Shown here: positions 1-6,301 of the stretch, piece by piece
Position numbering within the stretch: the first letter of the stretch is position 1
Layout: the number at the start of each line of letters is the position of its first letter
Assembly: GCA_003541875.1 (NCBI GenBank)
Contig: DPLS01000083.1
Span: forward strand, 1 to 12,813
From: Bacteroidota bacterium
GTDB lineage: Bacteria; Bacteroidota; Ignavibacteria; UBA10030; UBA6906
Direction: 5' to 3'
DNA: 12,813 nucleotides
Program-made: the position numbers and the translations under genes
Notes under the pieces: generated by a model
What the model was told of the DNA's origin: nothing
What the model saw: the letters and a program-made list of their open reading frames with translations, nothing else
Database searches by the model: none

Positions 1-21
1 GCCGTATCATTAAAAAAAAAA
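1..21. other. Illumina P5 flow-cell oligo remnant (technical sequence)
   Basis: Bases 1-11 (GCCGTATCATT) are the reverse complement of the 5' end of the Illumina P5 oligonucleotide. They are followed by exactly ten A residues, which matches the reverse complement of the ten-T linker carried by P5 on the flow cell. Seeing the primer end and the exact linker length together makes chance unlikely. I infer contamination at a contig end, not genomic DNA. The P5/P7 sequences are recalled knowledge; the match itself is read from the window. Confidence 0.88.
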
Positions 22-119
22 GGCATGAGGATTTTATTTACGTTTGCCTGCAGATCCATATAGATCTCTTTTTTTTGTTCCTCAATCCTTGACAGAACTG
101 CACGAAGCGCTTTTTTTTC
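22..119. other. Unassigned filler between two adapter remnants
   Basis: This stretch is AT-rich and low in complexity, with runs of eight T (69-76 and 111-118), unlike the balanced coding DNA that follows. The T run at 111-118 lies just before the P7 match and resembles a degraded flow-cell T linker. The receiver frame of the following gene meets a stop at 61-63, and its translation here does not resemble the N-terminal half of a receiver domain. It is probably chimeric or misassembled sequence. I see no gene in it. Confidence 0.6.
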
Positions 120-140
120 CAAGCAGAAGACGGCATACGA
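120..140. other. Illumina P7 adapter (technical sequence)
   Basis: The 21 bases from C120 to A140 match the Illumina P7 primer exactly, beginning CAAGCAGAAG and ending CATACGA. The next base (T141) departs from the usual P7 continuation, so genuine sequence starts at or shortly before 141. The last few adapter bases also read as Tyr-Asp, which fits the receiver-domain consensus before the phosphorylated Asp, so the exact junction (136-141) is ambiguous. Anything upstream of it should not be treated as genome. Confidence 0.95.
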
Positions 141-765
141 TATCGTGTTCATGGATCGTCACATGCCGCGCATGGATGGTTTTGAAGCTACCACAGCCAT
201 ACGGAAAGCGGAAGGAGAAGGCAGAAGAACCGTCATCGTGGCTATGACCGCCAGCGCTCTGCAAAGCGAGAAGGAAGATTGCCTTGCGGTGGGGATGGAT
301 GACTTCATCTCGAAACCTGTCCTGCTGGAGGATCTGGTCCGCGTTATTGATCGCTGGTCACGACGGAACGGCGACGCGTCGGTGGTAACATCTGCCCGCG
401 CGCACGCCCCTGAGCCGGAGTCGCTCGACAACGCTCGACTTGAACAGCTCAAGCGGTTGAGCGAGAAACACGATCCGGGAATGCTGAAGAGTCTTGTTGG
501 CGATTTTCTTGAAGGGGCTCCGGTTCGAATTGCAAAAATGCGCGAGGCTGTCAGCGCAGCGGACGCTGAAGGTGTGGGCACGCTGGCACATGGGCTGCTT
601 GGAGTGAGTGGCAACCTTGGCCTCCGTCGGATGGCGATGCTCTGCGGCAAACTGCAGTATATGGGTCACGCAGATTCCCTAACAGGGGCGAACGGAACAA
701 TTGAAGAGCTCGAACAGGAGTTATCGCACGTCAGATCAGTGCTCGAACCAATGTTCCTCGTTTAG
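139..765 (+). CDS. Hybrid sensor histidine kinase, C-terminal fragment (receiver + HPt), 5' truncated
   Basis: This is the C-terminal part of a phosphorelay protein. It opens in the middle of a receiver domain: the phospho-acceptor Asp is at 154-156 in the motif FMDRHMPRMDG, followed by the Thr of AMTAS and the Lys of FISKP. A linker of about 30 residues rich in Ala, Pro and Glu leads to an HPt domain (about 421-762) with its candidate phospho-His at 589-591 in AHGLLGVSGNLG. Families with this domain order are hybrid kinases of the BarA/EvgS type, but a stand-alone receiver-HPt protein is possible because everything upstream is lost to adapter sequence at the contig end. The usual Lys three residues after the HPt His (HxLKG) is Leu here. 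A GTG at 145 is in frame but cannot be the real start, because it lies in the middle of the receiver fold. The stop overlaps the ribosome binding site of the next gene, suggesting co-transcription. Confidence 0.85.
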   Translation, partial: DIVFMDRHMPRMDGFEATTAIRKAEGEGRRTVIVAMTASALQSEKEDCLAVGMDDFISKPVLLEDLVRVIDRWSRRNGDASVVTSARAHAPEPESLDNARLEQLKRLSEKHDPGMLKSLVGDFLEGAPVRIAKMREAVSAADAEGVGTLAHGLLGVSGNLGLRRMAMLCGKLQYMGHADSLTGANGTIEELEQELSHVRSVLEPMFLV

Positions 766-776
766 GAGGGTCAGGT

Positions 777-2153
777 ATGGAGTCGGCGAATAAGCACATC
801 ACCATCAAGGTATCGTACGACGGGTTCGACGCTCAGGTGTACGACGATGGCTCCCATTCACGCGTTGATGCGGATGAAATCAAGCAGATGCTTGTCAAAT
901 CCGGAGTCGTGTATGGCGTGTTGGAGACGTCGCTGAAGGCAATAGTTGAAGGTCAATTGAATGGACAACCTCTCATCGTCGCGCAGGGAACCCGGTCAGT
1001 GAACGGGGAAGACGGATGGGTGGAGTACTTCTTTGATCACGAAAAGGCCAAACCGGTTGAGGAGAAGAGCGGGAAAGTGAACCTGCACGAAATGCACTTC
1101 ATCCACAATGTCAGGCAAGGAGAGAGACTCGCGCTTGTTCATCTCCCAACACCAGGTGTACCCGGTACAACAGTTACCGGGCGAACTATCTCTGCCAAGG
1201 AGGGGAAGAAGGCTGTTGTGCATCCCGGACCATACACAAAGTTCAGTCCGGACGATCCGTTGACGGTAATTGCGAGCACGGATGGGAGTGTGGTTCTGAA
1301 ATTTGATGGTACCATAGAGGTACATCCCTCGCTGATCATTGGAGGGAATGTGGATTTCGCAACAGGCAATGTTGATTTCGTCGGTTCGGTGAAGGTGGCC
1401 GGGGATATTAAGAGTGATTTCTCGGTGAAGACGCAGAAAGATCTTGAGGTTGGTGGGAATGTCGAGGATGCTCAGGTGGAAGTGGGGGGTGAACTGAAGA
1501 TTCAGAAAGGGTTCATCGGGGTTGGCAAAGGGGTTCTCAAGGCGAAGGGCAACGTCACAGTACAGCACATTCTGAATCAAACGATCATAAGCGAGAAAGA
1601 CATCCTGATCGAAAAGGAATCAGTGAATGGAAATCTCAGAGCCGGCGGGAAGATAGTCTCGATGAATGGCACGATCGCCGGCGGCCGTCTCGAGGCCGAT
1701 GAGGAGATCGAAGTAATGAACCTCGGCAGCGGAGAACACTCTCAGGCCCGTTTGCGCGTGGGACGAAAAGGCCGAACAATTGAACGCCTGGCACAGCTTG
1801 AGAAAGAACTGCAGCAAGCTCAGAAGCAGGTTTCCGACGTTAGGGACGGCGTGTATCGGCTCATTCGGATGAAACTCGACTCAGGCATCCTGCCGCCGGA
1901 AAAGGAACAGATGTTGACAAAACTTCAGGAAGTGCAAAAGCTCCTGCCGGGAAGGCTGGAATCGCTGCAGCAGGAAAAGGGTCGATTGACGGAAGAGTTG
2001 AAGCAGGACTGCAAGGCGCGGGTGATTGTGCACGGAACGGTTCTTGAGAATGTACTGATTGAGATAAACGGTGTTAGGAAGGTGGTCGAGACCGCGCTCC
2101 AGGATGTGATCTTCATCGAGCGAGCCGGTGTAATTGAAGTCAGGTCTCCCTGA
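777..2153 (+). CDS. FapA/DUF342 family protein (flagellar assembly protein A-like)
   Basis: The 458-residue product looks like a full-length FapA (DUF342) protein. After an N-terminal domain (about 1-100), the family's characteristic segment VRQGERLAL...PGVPGTTVTGR lies at about 112-136. A Gly/Val-rich repetitive stretch at about 180-330 (GGNVDFATGNVDFVGSVKVAGD and similar turns) has the pattern of the right-handed beta-helix of this family. A charged coiled coil (about 335-412, rich in Glu, Lys and Gln) comes next, then a small beta C-terminus. FapA proteins are found in flagellar and polar-organelle gene neighbourhoods; their biochemical role is poorly defined, and in Vibrio a FapA has been linked to glucose-responsive flagellar regulation. 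The start at 777 has a strong Shine-Dalgarno (AGGAGG) at the right distance. Its place at the head of a che/flg cluster fits a flagellar role, which is inferred. Confidence 0.88.
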   Translation: MESANKHITIKVSYDGFDAQVYDDGSHSRVDADEIKQMLVKSGVVYGVLETSLKAIVEGQLNGQPLIVAQGTRSVNGEDGWVEYFFDHEKAKPVEEKSGKVNLHEMHFIHNVRQGERLALVHLPTPGVPGTTVTGRTISAKEGKKAVVHPGPYTKFSPDDPLTVIASTDGSVVLKFDGTIEVHPSLIIGGNVDFATGNVDFVGSVKVAGDIKSDFSVKTQKDLEVGGNVEDAQVEVGGELKIQKGFIGVGKGVLKAKGNVTVQHILNQTIISEKDILIEKESVNGNLRAGGKIVSMNGTIAGGRLEADEEIEVMNLGSGEHSQARLRVGRKGRTIERLAQLEKELQQAQKQVSDVRDGVYRLIRMKLDSGILPPEKEQMLTKLQEVQKLLPGRLESLQQEKGRLTEELKQDCKARVIVHGTVLENVLIEINGVRKVVETALQDVIFIERAGVIEVRSP

Positions 2154-2160
2154 AAGGGTA

Positions 2161-2253
2161 ATGATTGCCAGGACGATCCAGATAGATTATTCAGGTACAC
2201 GAATTGAAATAGTCACACTCAAACAGCGACGGTTGTCTGCCAATGAAAGATGA
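2161..2253 (+). CDS. Possible 30-residue leader peptide (doubtful)
   Basis: An ATG seven bases after the fapA stop opens a 30-codon frame (MIARTIQIDYSGTRIEIV...) that ends at 2251-2253, overlapping the first codons of the HEAT gene in another frame. This arrangement could couple translation of the HEAT gene, which has no obvious Shine-Dalgarno of its own. Against it, the AAGGG at 2154-2158 is only two bases from the ATG, and the peptide resembles nothing I recognise. It may be chance. Confidence 0.2.
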   Translation: MIARTIQIDYSGTRIEIVTLKQRRLSANER

Positions 2254-3667
2254 AACGAAAACCAGGATTGCGGAGTTGCTCTCGGGCAAAGAGCCGGACG
2301 ACCGCAGACGCGCCGCAGAGGAGCTGAGCGATCAGCATGGCCTTGCAGTGATTGCCGCTCTCGCTGCCGCTCTGAACGACGAAAACAAAGGGGTGCGTGA
2401 TGCAGCATGCCACGCCCTGCTTGCGATGGGAGGAGCCAATGTTGCCCGGGCCATCGTGGAGTACATTGCTGACGAGAACATCGTTACGCGAAATCTTGCC
2501 GGCGAACTTCTGCACCAGTTGGGAAAGGATTCTGTTCCTGCCTTGCTGCCGTATGTTCAGGACTCGAACCAGGATGTTCGGAAATTTGCGGTGGACTTGT
2601 TGGGCCTTGTCGGGTCGGAGGGTGTGGCGCACTATATCGTTCCGTTATTGGACGACCCCGACGAAAACGTGATTGCCGCTTCTGCTGAAGCTCTTGGTAA
2701 CCTGCGTAACCCGGAAGTCGTTCCCCAGCTTCTCCAGGCCTACAAGAAGCACGCATTTGCCCAGGCGCCTGTTGCCGAAGCACTCGGGAAGATCGGAGGA
2801 GCACAGGCAAGCGACTTCTTGCTTCTCACCTTCAACAAGAACGTCGGTGAGGAATCACCCGATCCTGTTGTGCTGTTTACCCTCATTGAGAGCCTAAGTG
2901 CTGTCGGCGATGAACACGCGCTCGTGGTATTGCAGAGTCGCATCCAACATGTCCGGGGCAGGTTGCGGAACGTAGTGTTGCATGCAATCGTCCGCATCGC
3001 GGAACGGGTTCATGGGAAAGTTGATCTGCCGTTGAGCCTTACCCGCGATTTGCTGGTGGCGCTGAAGGATGATGATCCTAGGATCAAATCAAGCGCAGTG
3101 AAGGGCCTTGCATCTTCGGCCGACAGTGAGGTCACGCAAGCTTTGCTGAGGACTTTTGGGGTAGACGACGAACTGGATGAGTTGTTGTACACTCTTCTTG
3201 AAGAGCGCGATGATTCCCTGCCGGGTGTTGTAGAGTGTCTCTCAGAACGCCAATTGAAATCGCCGAGGCACGGGATCAAGCTCATCGGACGATTGGCGAA
3301 CCGGCTCATTCAGCAGATACTACGTCATGAGTCTTTTGCGTGCAAAGAAGGTGTGCTAACGCGCGCGTTTAAAGTGGTGGCTGCCGAATGGGCTGAGGCC
3401 GACGAAGAGACGCGGGCGGCAATCGTGGATACCCTCTTCCACCTCGATGGAGATCGAACCGTTGGGTTCCTTGATACGATCATGGAAGATCCGGACCCCT
3501 GGCTTCGTGTGCACGTTATTGAGCAACTTGCGGCCATCGGTGATCGTCGTGTGCCGATGTTCGTCAACCGCTTCTTGCAGGACGAGGATGAGATGGTACG
3601 CGAAGTTGCGATGGGGATTCTCCAGTCACGCCAGGAAGCGATGGGCAATGGCGAGTTGATAGCATGA
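2243..3667 (+). CDS. HEAT-repeat (PBS-lyase type) protein in chemotaxis operon
   Basis: The 474-residue product is built from HEAT-like helical repeats of about 30 residues. They are clearest in the N-terminal 190 residues (RRRAAEELSD, DENKGVRDAACHALLAMG, DSNQDVRKFAVDLLGLVG, DPDENVIAASAEALGNL) and recur at 275-290 (DDDPRIKSSAVKGLAS) and at the C-terminus (DPDPWLRVHVIEQLAAIGD, DEDEMVREVAMGILQS). Each has the acidic turn plus V/I-R-x-x-A signature. There is no signal peptide, membrane segment or catalytic domain, so it is probably a cytoplasmic protein-binding scaffold. PBS-lyase-type HEAT proteins occur beside some chemosensory clusters, for example Myxococcus Che7 with Cpc7. That precedent and the position between fapA and cheR suggest an accessory role in signalling or motor assembly, but its partner is unknown. 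No good ribosome binding site precedes 2243. An in-frame stop at 2210-2212 limits any upstream extension, and I see no better start. Confidence 0.85.
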   Translation: MKDETKTRIAELLSGKEPDDRRRAAEELSDQHGLAVIAALAAALNDENKGVRDAACHALLAMGGANVARAIVEYIADENIVTRNLAGELLHQLGKDSVPALLPYVQDSNQDVRKFAVDLLGLVGSEGVAHYIVPLLDDPDENVIAASAEALGNLRNPEVVPQLLQAYKKHAFAQAPVAEALGKIGGAQASDFLLLTFNKNVGEESPDPVVLFTLIESLSAVGDEHALVVLQSRIQHVRGRLRNVVLHAIVRIAERVHGKVDLPLSLTRDLLVALKDDDPRIKSSAVKGLASSADSEVTQALLRTFGVDDELDELLYTLLEERDDSLPGVVECLSERQLKSPRHGIKLIGRLANRLIQQILRHESFACKEGVLTRAFKVVAAEWAEADEETRAAIVDTLFHLDGDRTVGFLDTIMEDPDPWLRVHVIEQLAAIGDRRVPMFVNRFLQDEDEMVREVAMGILQSRQEAMGNGELIA

Positions 3668-3746
3668 GACGGGAACACCGAATTATGCACTGGAAACAAC
3701 TTCGTGAATGCAGGCTAGTGGCAAAAATGCACCAAGGGTCGAGACC

Positions 3747-4628
3747 ATGATAGTTCCATCAACCATACCCGTGCTGCCCACAATGACTCCTCAAATCAAG
3801 ATGTCTGATGAGGAATTTCGGCTGCTGCGGGCCTACATCTATGAACAAACCGGGATCTACTTTCAAGATTCTAAGAAGTATCTGCTGGAAGGCAGACTCG
3901 GTAAAAGGCTGCAACTGCTGAACATGAAGAGCTTCAATGAGTATCTCCAGTTCGTCCGGTTCGGAAGTCGTCGGTCGGAGGAAATGAAATCGTTCTACGA
4001 CACCATCACGATCAACGAGACGTTCTTTTTCCGCAACGAGCCACAGTTCGATGCGTTCGAGAAGACCATGGTTCCCGAGATCGTGAATTCGAAACGCGGA
4101 ACCGGGCGGGCAAAGATCCGTATTTGGAGCGCCGCCAGTTCATCGGGTGAGGAGGCATACACGCTGGGGATGATCTATCTCGAAAAACTGAAGCCCCGCT
4201 ACCCTGGGCTTGAGATTGAAATCGTCGGGACCGACATTAACTCAACCGTTGTTGCCACAGCCAAGAGCGGGCTCTACCGGGAGTATTCAATTCGCAATAT
4301 GCCAAAAGCGTACCTCGACAAGTACTTCATAGCACAGGATGGGAGGTACCAGGTGTGCGATGAAGTCCGGCGTTTGGCGCGCTTTGAATCCACAAATCTC
4401 TATGATCGGACGCGTATGCGGCAGATGTCGGCGTTCGATGTGGTCTTCTGCTGCAATGTGCTCATCTACTTTGACACGAAGTCGAAGATTCAGGTGGTGG
4501 GAGACCTCTATAACAGTCTGAATAGTGGGGGTCACTTGTTCATCGGATATGCAGAATCACTGCACGGCATTTCGACGGCCTTCAAATTGATCAGTTTTCC
4601 AAAAACAGTCGCGTACAAGAAGGAGTGA
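3747..4628 (+). CDS. cheR: CheR, chemotaxis protein methyltransferase
   Basis: CheR transfers methyl groups from S-adenosylmethionine to glutamates of chemoreceptors and opposes CheB. The 293-residue product has the N-terminal helical domain (MSDEEFRLLRAYIYEQTGIYF...KRLQ) and the SAM-binding catalytic domain. Numbered from this start, the motifs are N90-E-T-F-F-F-R96, WSAASSSGEE (GEE at 134-136), GTDIN with D163, and CNVLIYF at 236-242, followed by GYAESL. The usual FCRN is FCCN here (Cys236 where Arg is normal). I chose ATG 3747 because AAGGG (3734-3738) lies eight bases upstream; a longer in-frame ATG at 3708 lacks a convincing ribosome binding site. It is followed after three bases by a cheY gene, so the two are surely co-transcribed. 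Confidence 0.93.
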   Translation: MIVPSTIPVLPTMTPQIKMSDEEFRLLRAYIYEQTGIYFQDSKKYLLEGRLGKRLQLLNMKSFNEYLQFVRFGSRRSEEMKSFYDTITINETFFFRNEPQFDAFEKTMVPEIVNSKRGTGRAKIRIWSAASSSGEEAYTLGMIYLEKLKPRYPGLEIEIVGTDINSTVVATAKSGLYREYSIRNMPKAYLDKYFIAQDGRYQVCDEVRRLARFESTNLYDRTRMRQMSAFDVVFCCNVLIYFDTKSKIQVVGDLYNSLNSGGHLFIGYAESLHGISTAFKLISFPKTVAYKKE

Positions 4629-4631
4629 CCG

Positions 4632-5012
4632 ATGGGTAATGTCATATTGGTCGTCGATGATTCGGCAACAGTAAGGAAGTTCGTTGCCTTGTCACTCAGT
4701 ATGCAGGGGTTTCAAGTGATGACCGCCTGCGATGGTATGGACGCGCTTGAGAAGCTTCCGACAGGAAAAGTCGATCTGGTGATTACCGATCTCAATATGC
4801 CGAATATGGATGGATATGAATTCATCAGAACGCTGCGCGAGAGCAGCCAGTATAGCGAGCTCCCGGTCATTATTCTCTCCTCTCTCTCTGACAAGGAATC
4901 GCGAGACCTTGGATTGAAAGCAGGAGCGCATTCATATCTCGTGAAGCCTTTCAGCATCGAGAAGGTTCAATATGAAGTGGCAAAGTACCTCAGTTGGGCC
5001 GAGGGTTCATAG
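4632..5012 (+). CDS. CheY-like single-domain response regulator (first copy)
   Basis: The 126-residue product is a stand-alone receiver domain with the acidic pair D9-D10 (VVDDS), phospho-acceptor D53 (ITDLNMPNMDG), the switch Ser at 83 (ILSS), aromatic Y102, and K105 (LVKPF). It has no output domain, so it acts by protein-protein contact, either on the flagellar switch or as a phosphate sink or adaptor. It differs clearly from the second CheY just downstream and lacks the long MVTTRGNKEDVIEAMKV signature of motor-binding CheY, so it may have another target. AAGGAG at 4619-4624, inside the end of cheR, is a good ribosome binding site. Confidence 0.9.
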   Translation: MGNVILVVDDSATVRKFVALSLSMQGFQVMTACDGMDALEKLPTGKVDLVITDLNMPNMDGYEFIRTLRESSQYSELPVIILSSLSDKESRDLGLKAGAHSYLVKPFSIEKVQYEVAKYLSWAEGS

Positions 5013-5040
5013 CAGGTTGAAACGAGACTAACAACAACCA

Positions 5041-5046
5041 GAAGGA
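5041..5046 (+). promoter_or_regulatory. Ribosome binding site that sets the start of the second cheY
   Basis: GAAGGA sits eight bases before ATG 5055 but directly abuts the in-frame ATG at 5046, with no spacer. The downstream ATG is therefore the likely start, giving the canonical CheY N-terminus MRFLIVDDS. Confidence 0.75.
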
Positions 5047-5054
5047 TGGTGCAC

Positions 5055-5438
5055 ATGAGGTTCCTAATTGTTGATGATTCGCTTACGATGCGACGCATCG
5101 TCGTGAATACCCTGAAGACCATCGGGTACGATCAGGTCACGGAAGCAGCGGATGGGAAAGACGCTCTCGCAAAGCTTCTCACGGAGGGAGCGGATTTCGT
5201 TGTCACTGACTGGAATATGCCGGAGATGAACGGTCTTGAGTTGGCAAAATCGATCAGGGCGAACCCGCAATTCGAGAGCCTGCCGATTTTGATGGTGACA
5301 ACTCGAGGGAACAAGGAGGATGTTATTGAGGCTATGAAAGTCAGGGTCAACAACTATATCATCAAACCATTCACCCCGCAAGGGCTGAAAGATAAGATCG
5401 ATCAGATTTTGAGAAGTGTGGAATCCAAGCCTGTATAG
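5055..5438 (+). CDS. cheY: CheY, motor-type chemotaxis response regulator (second copy)
   Basis: The 127-residue product reads like a classic motor-binding CheY. It has D7-D8 (IVDDS), phospho-acceptor D52 (VTDWNMPEMNGLEL), T82 (MVTTRG), Y101 (NNYIIKP) and K104. CheY is phosphorylated by CheA and binds the flagellar switch to change rotation; CheZ removes the phosphate. The TRGNKEDVIEAMKVRVNNYIIKPF-type block at about 83-106 is characteristic of chemotaxis CheYs rather than general response regulators, so this copy is the better candidate for control of the motor. An upstream in-frame ATG at 5046 would add three residues but has no spacer from the Shine-Dalgarno. It is followed by the two CheZ-like genes. 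Confidence 0.93.
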   Translation: MRFLIVDDSLTMRRIVVNTLKTIGYDQVTEAADGKDALAKLLTEGADFVVTDWNMPEMNGLELAKSIRANPQFESLPILMVTTRGNKEDVIEAMKVRVNNYIIKPFTPQGLKDKIDQILRSVESKPV

Positions 5439-5483
5439 GACTGCCGGCTAACCCCTGCAGGCGAATGACGTGAACCATTAATC

Positions 5484-5488
5484 AGAGG
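5484..5488 (+). promoter_or_regulatory. Ribosome binding site that sets the start of the first CheZ-like gene
   Basis: AGAGG lies eight bases before ATG 5497. An in-frame GTG at 5488 overlaps this element and would have no ribosome binding site at a workable distance, so 5497 is preferred. Confidence 0.65.
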
Positions 5489-5496
5489 TGCCATCA

Positions 5497-6270
5497 ATGA
5501 AACGCGAAGAGTTGGATACCCTCCAAAAGAAGGTAGACGAATTACGGGCGGTCCTGCTGTTTGGGAAAAGGGCGCTCCCCTTTCTCGAGGACATTTTTGA
5601 ATTTGTGCAGCAAATCATCCCGGTGGTGGAGGAGTTGAAAGAATCTGTCGATGCCACATCGGACAAACTGCCCCGGGCGTCGAAACAATTGGACAAGGTA
5701 ACACATGCAACCGAATTGGCTTCGACGGAAATCCTGAACACGCTGGAAACAATGTTTGGCAAGCTGGAGGGAATGTCGGCCAGATACCAAGAGCAGCAGG
5801 CGCGCACAAACCGGGTTGCGGAAACCATACAAAGCGTAAGTGCTGCGGTTGATGGACTCGGAGAGAATGGGGCGACTCCTGAACAGCTGGTTCGGCTGCG
5901 AGATGTATGGAGGAACCATTGTGCATCGTTGTGGTCCCCGGAGGACGGTCTCCCGGAAACGGTACAGGGACTGCAAAACGATTGCACAAATATCATGATC
6001 GCCCTGCAAGTCCAGGACATCACCGCGCAGCAAATTGCGGCGGTCAACCGATTGATGCAGTCGGTTGATGAAGGTCTTAATAAGTTGATGCAGCATTTCT
6101 CGGAAGTGCCATCAAATGGAAATCCGGGCGACTACAACCATGCTCACCTGGATATCCAGTTTGACGTCGCAGCAGAGTATGTGGGCGTTGAGGATCGCCA
6201 AAAGGCGGCCGACGCCCTCATTGAGAGTACACAGCCGGCAAAAGGCCAAGGTCAGAACGGAAGAAGCTGA
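5497..6270 (+). CDS. CheZ-like CheY-P phosphatase (first of a tandem pair)
   Basis: The 257-residue product is almost entirely helical and carries the CheZ active-site signature near its C-terminal third: ALQVQDITAQQIAAV. D174 and Q178 keep the D-x-x-x-Q spacing of E. coli CheZ D143/Q147, where the Gln positions the water that attacks the aspartyl phosphate. An earlier helix carries LPRASKQLDKVTHATELASTEILNTL (about 54-80), shared with the next gene. CheZ acts as a dimeric four-helix bundle; E. coli CheZ is 214 residues. A poorly conserved linker leads to a tail at 222-242 (FDVAAEYVG...DRQ..AD) that recurs in the paralogue downstream and could be the CheY-binding peptide. The function is inferred from motif and context and is strong as a family call. 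The gene follows cheY by 58 bases. Confidence 0.85.
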   Translation: MKREELDTLQKKVDELRAVLLFGKRALPFLEDIFEFVQQIIPVVEELKESVDATSDKLPRASKQLDKVTHATELASTEILNTLETMFGKLEGMSARYQEQQARTNRVAETIQSVSAAVDGLGENGATPEQLVRLRDVWRNHCASLWSPEDGLPETVQGLQNDCTNIMIALQVQDITAQQIAAVNRLMQSVDEGLNKLMQHFSEVPSNGNPGDYNHAHLDIQFDVAAEYVGVEDRQKAADALIESTQPAKGQGQNGRS

Positions 6271-6301
6271 TCATCAGGAGTGAAGCAAGGGATATTGTCG
6301 A

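Noticed and set aside
44..247. An open frame of about 67 codons at the start of the window
   Set aside because: It runs through adapter-derived sequence and then out of frame through the receiver domain; it is an artefact.
584..599. Sigma-54-like match (TGGCAC-N5-CTGC) inside the HPt coding region
   Set aside because: It encodes conserved HPt residues around the phospho-His, so codon constraint explains it; no separate evidence for a promoter ahead of fapA.
996..1580. Long open frame on the minus strand opposite the FapA-like gene (about 194 codons)
   Set aside because: The sense frame carries the clear FapA signature; the antisense product has no recognisable features.
5439..5496. Possible terminator or hairpin in the gap after cheY (contains the palindrome CCTGCAGG)
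   Set aside because: The palindrome is short and has no loop, and no T run follows; there is no convincing terminator.
5542..6096. Minus-strand open frames opposite the first CheZ-like gene
   Set aside because: The sense strand has the catalytic motif, a ribosome binding site and a paralogue next door; the antisense frames are by-products of codon bias.
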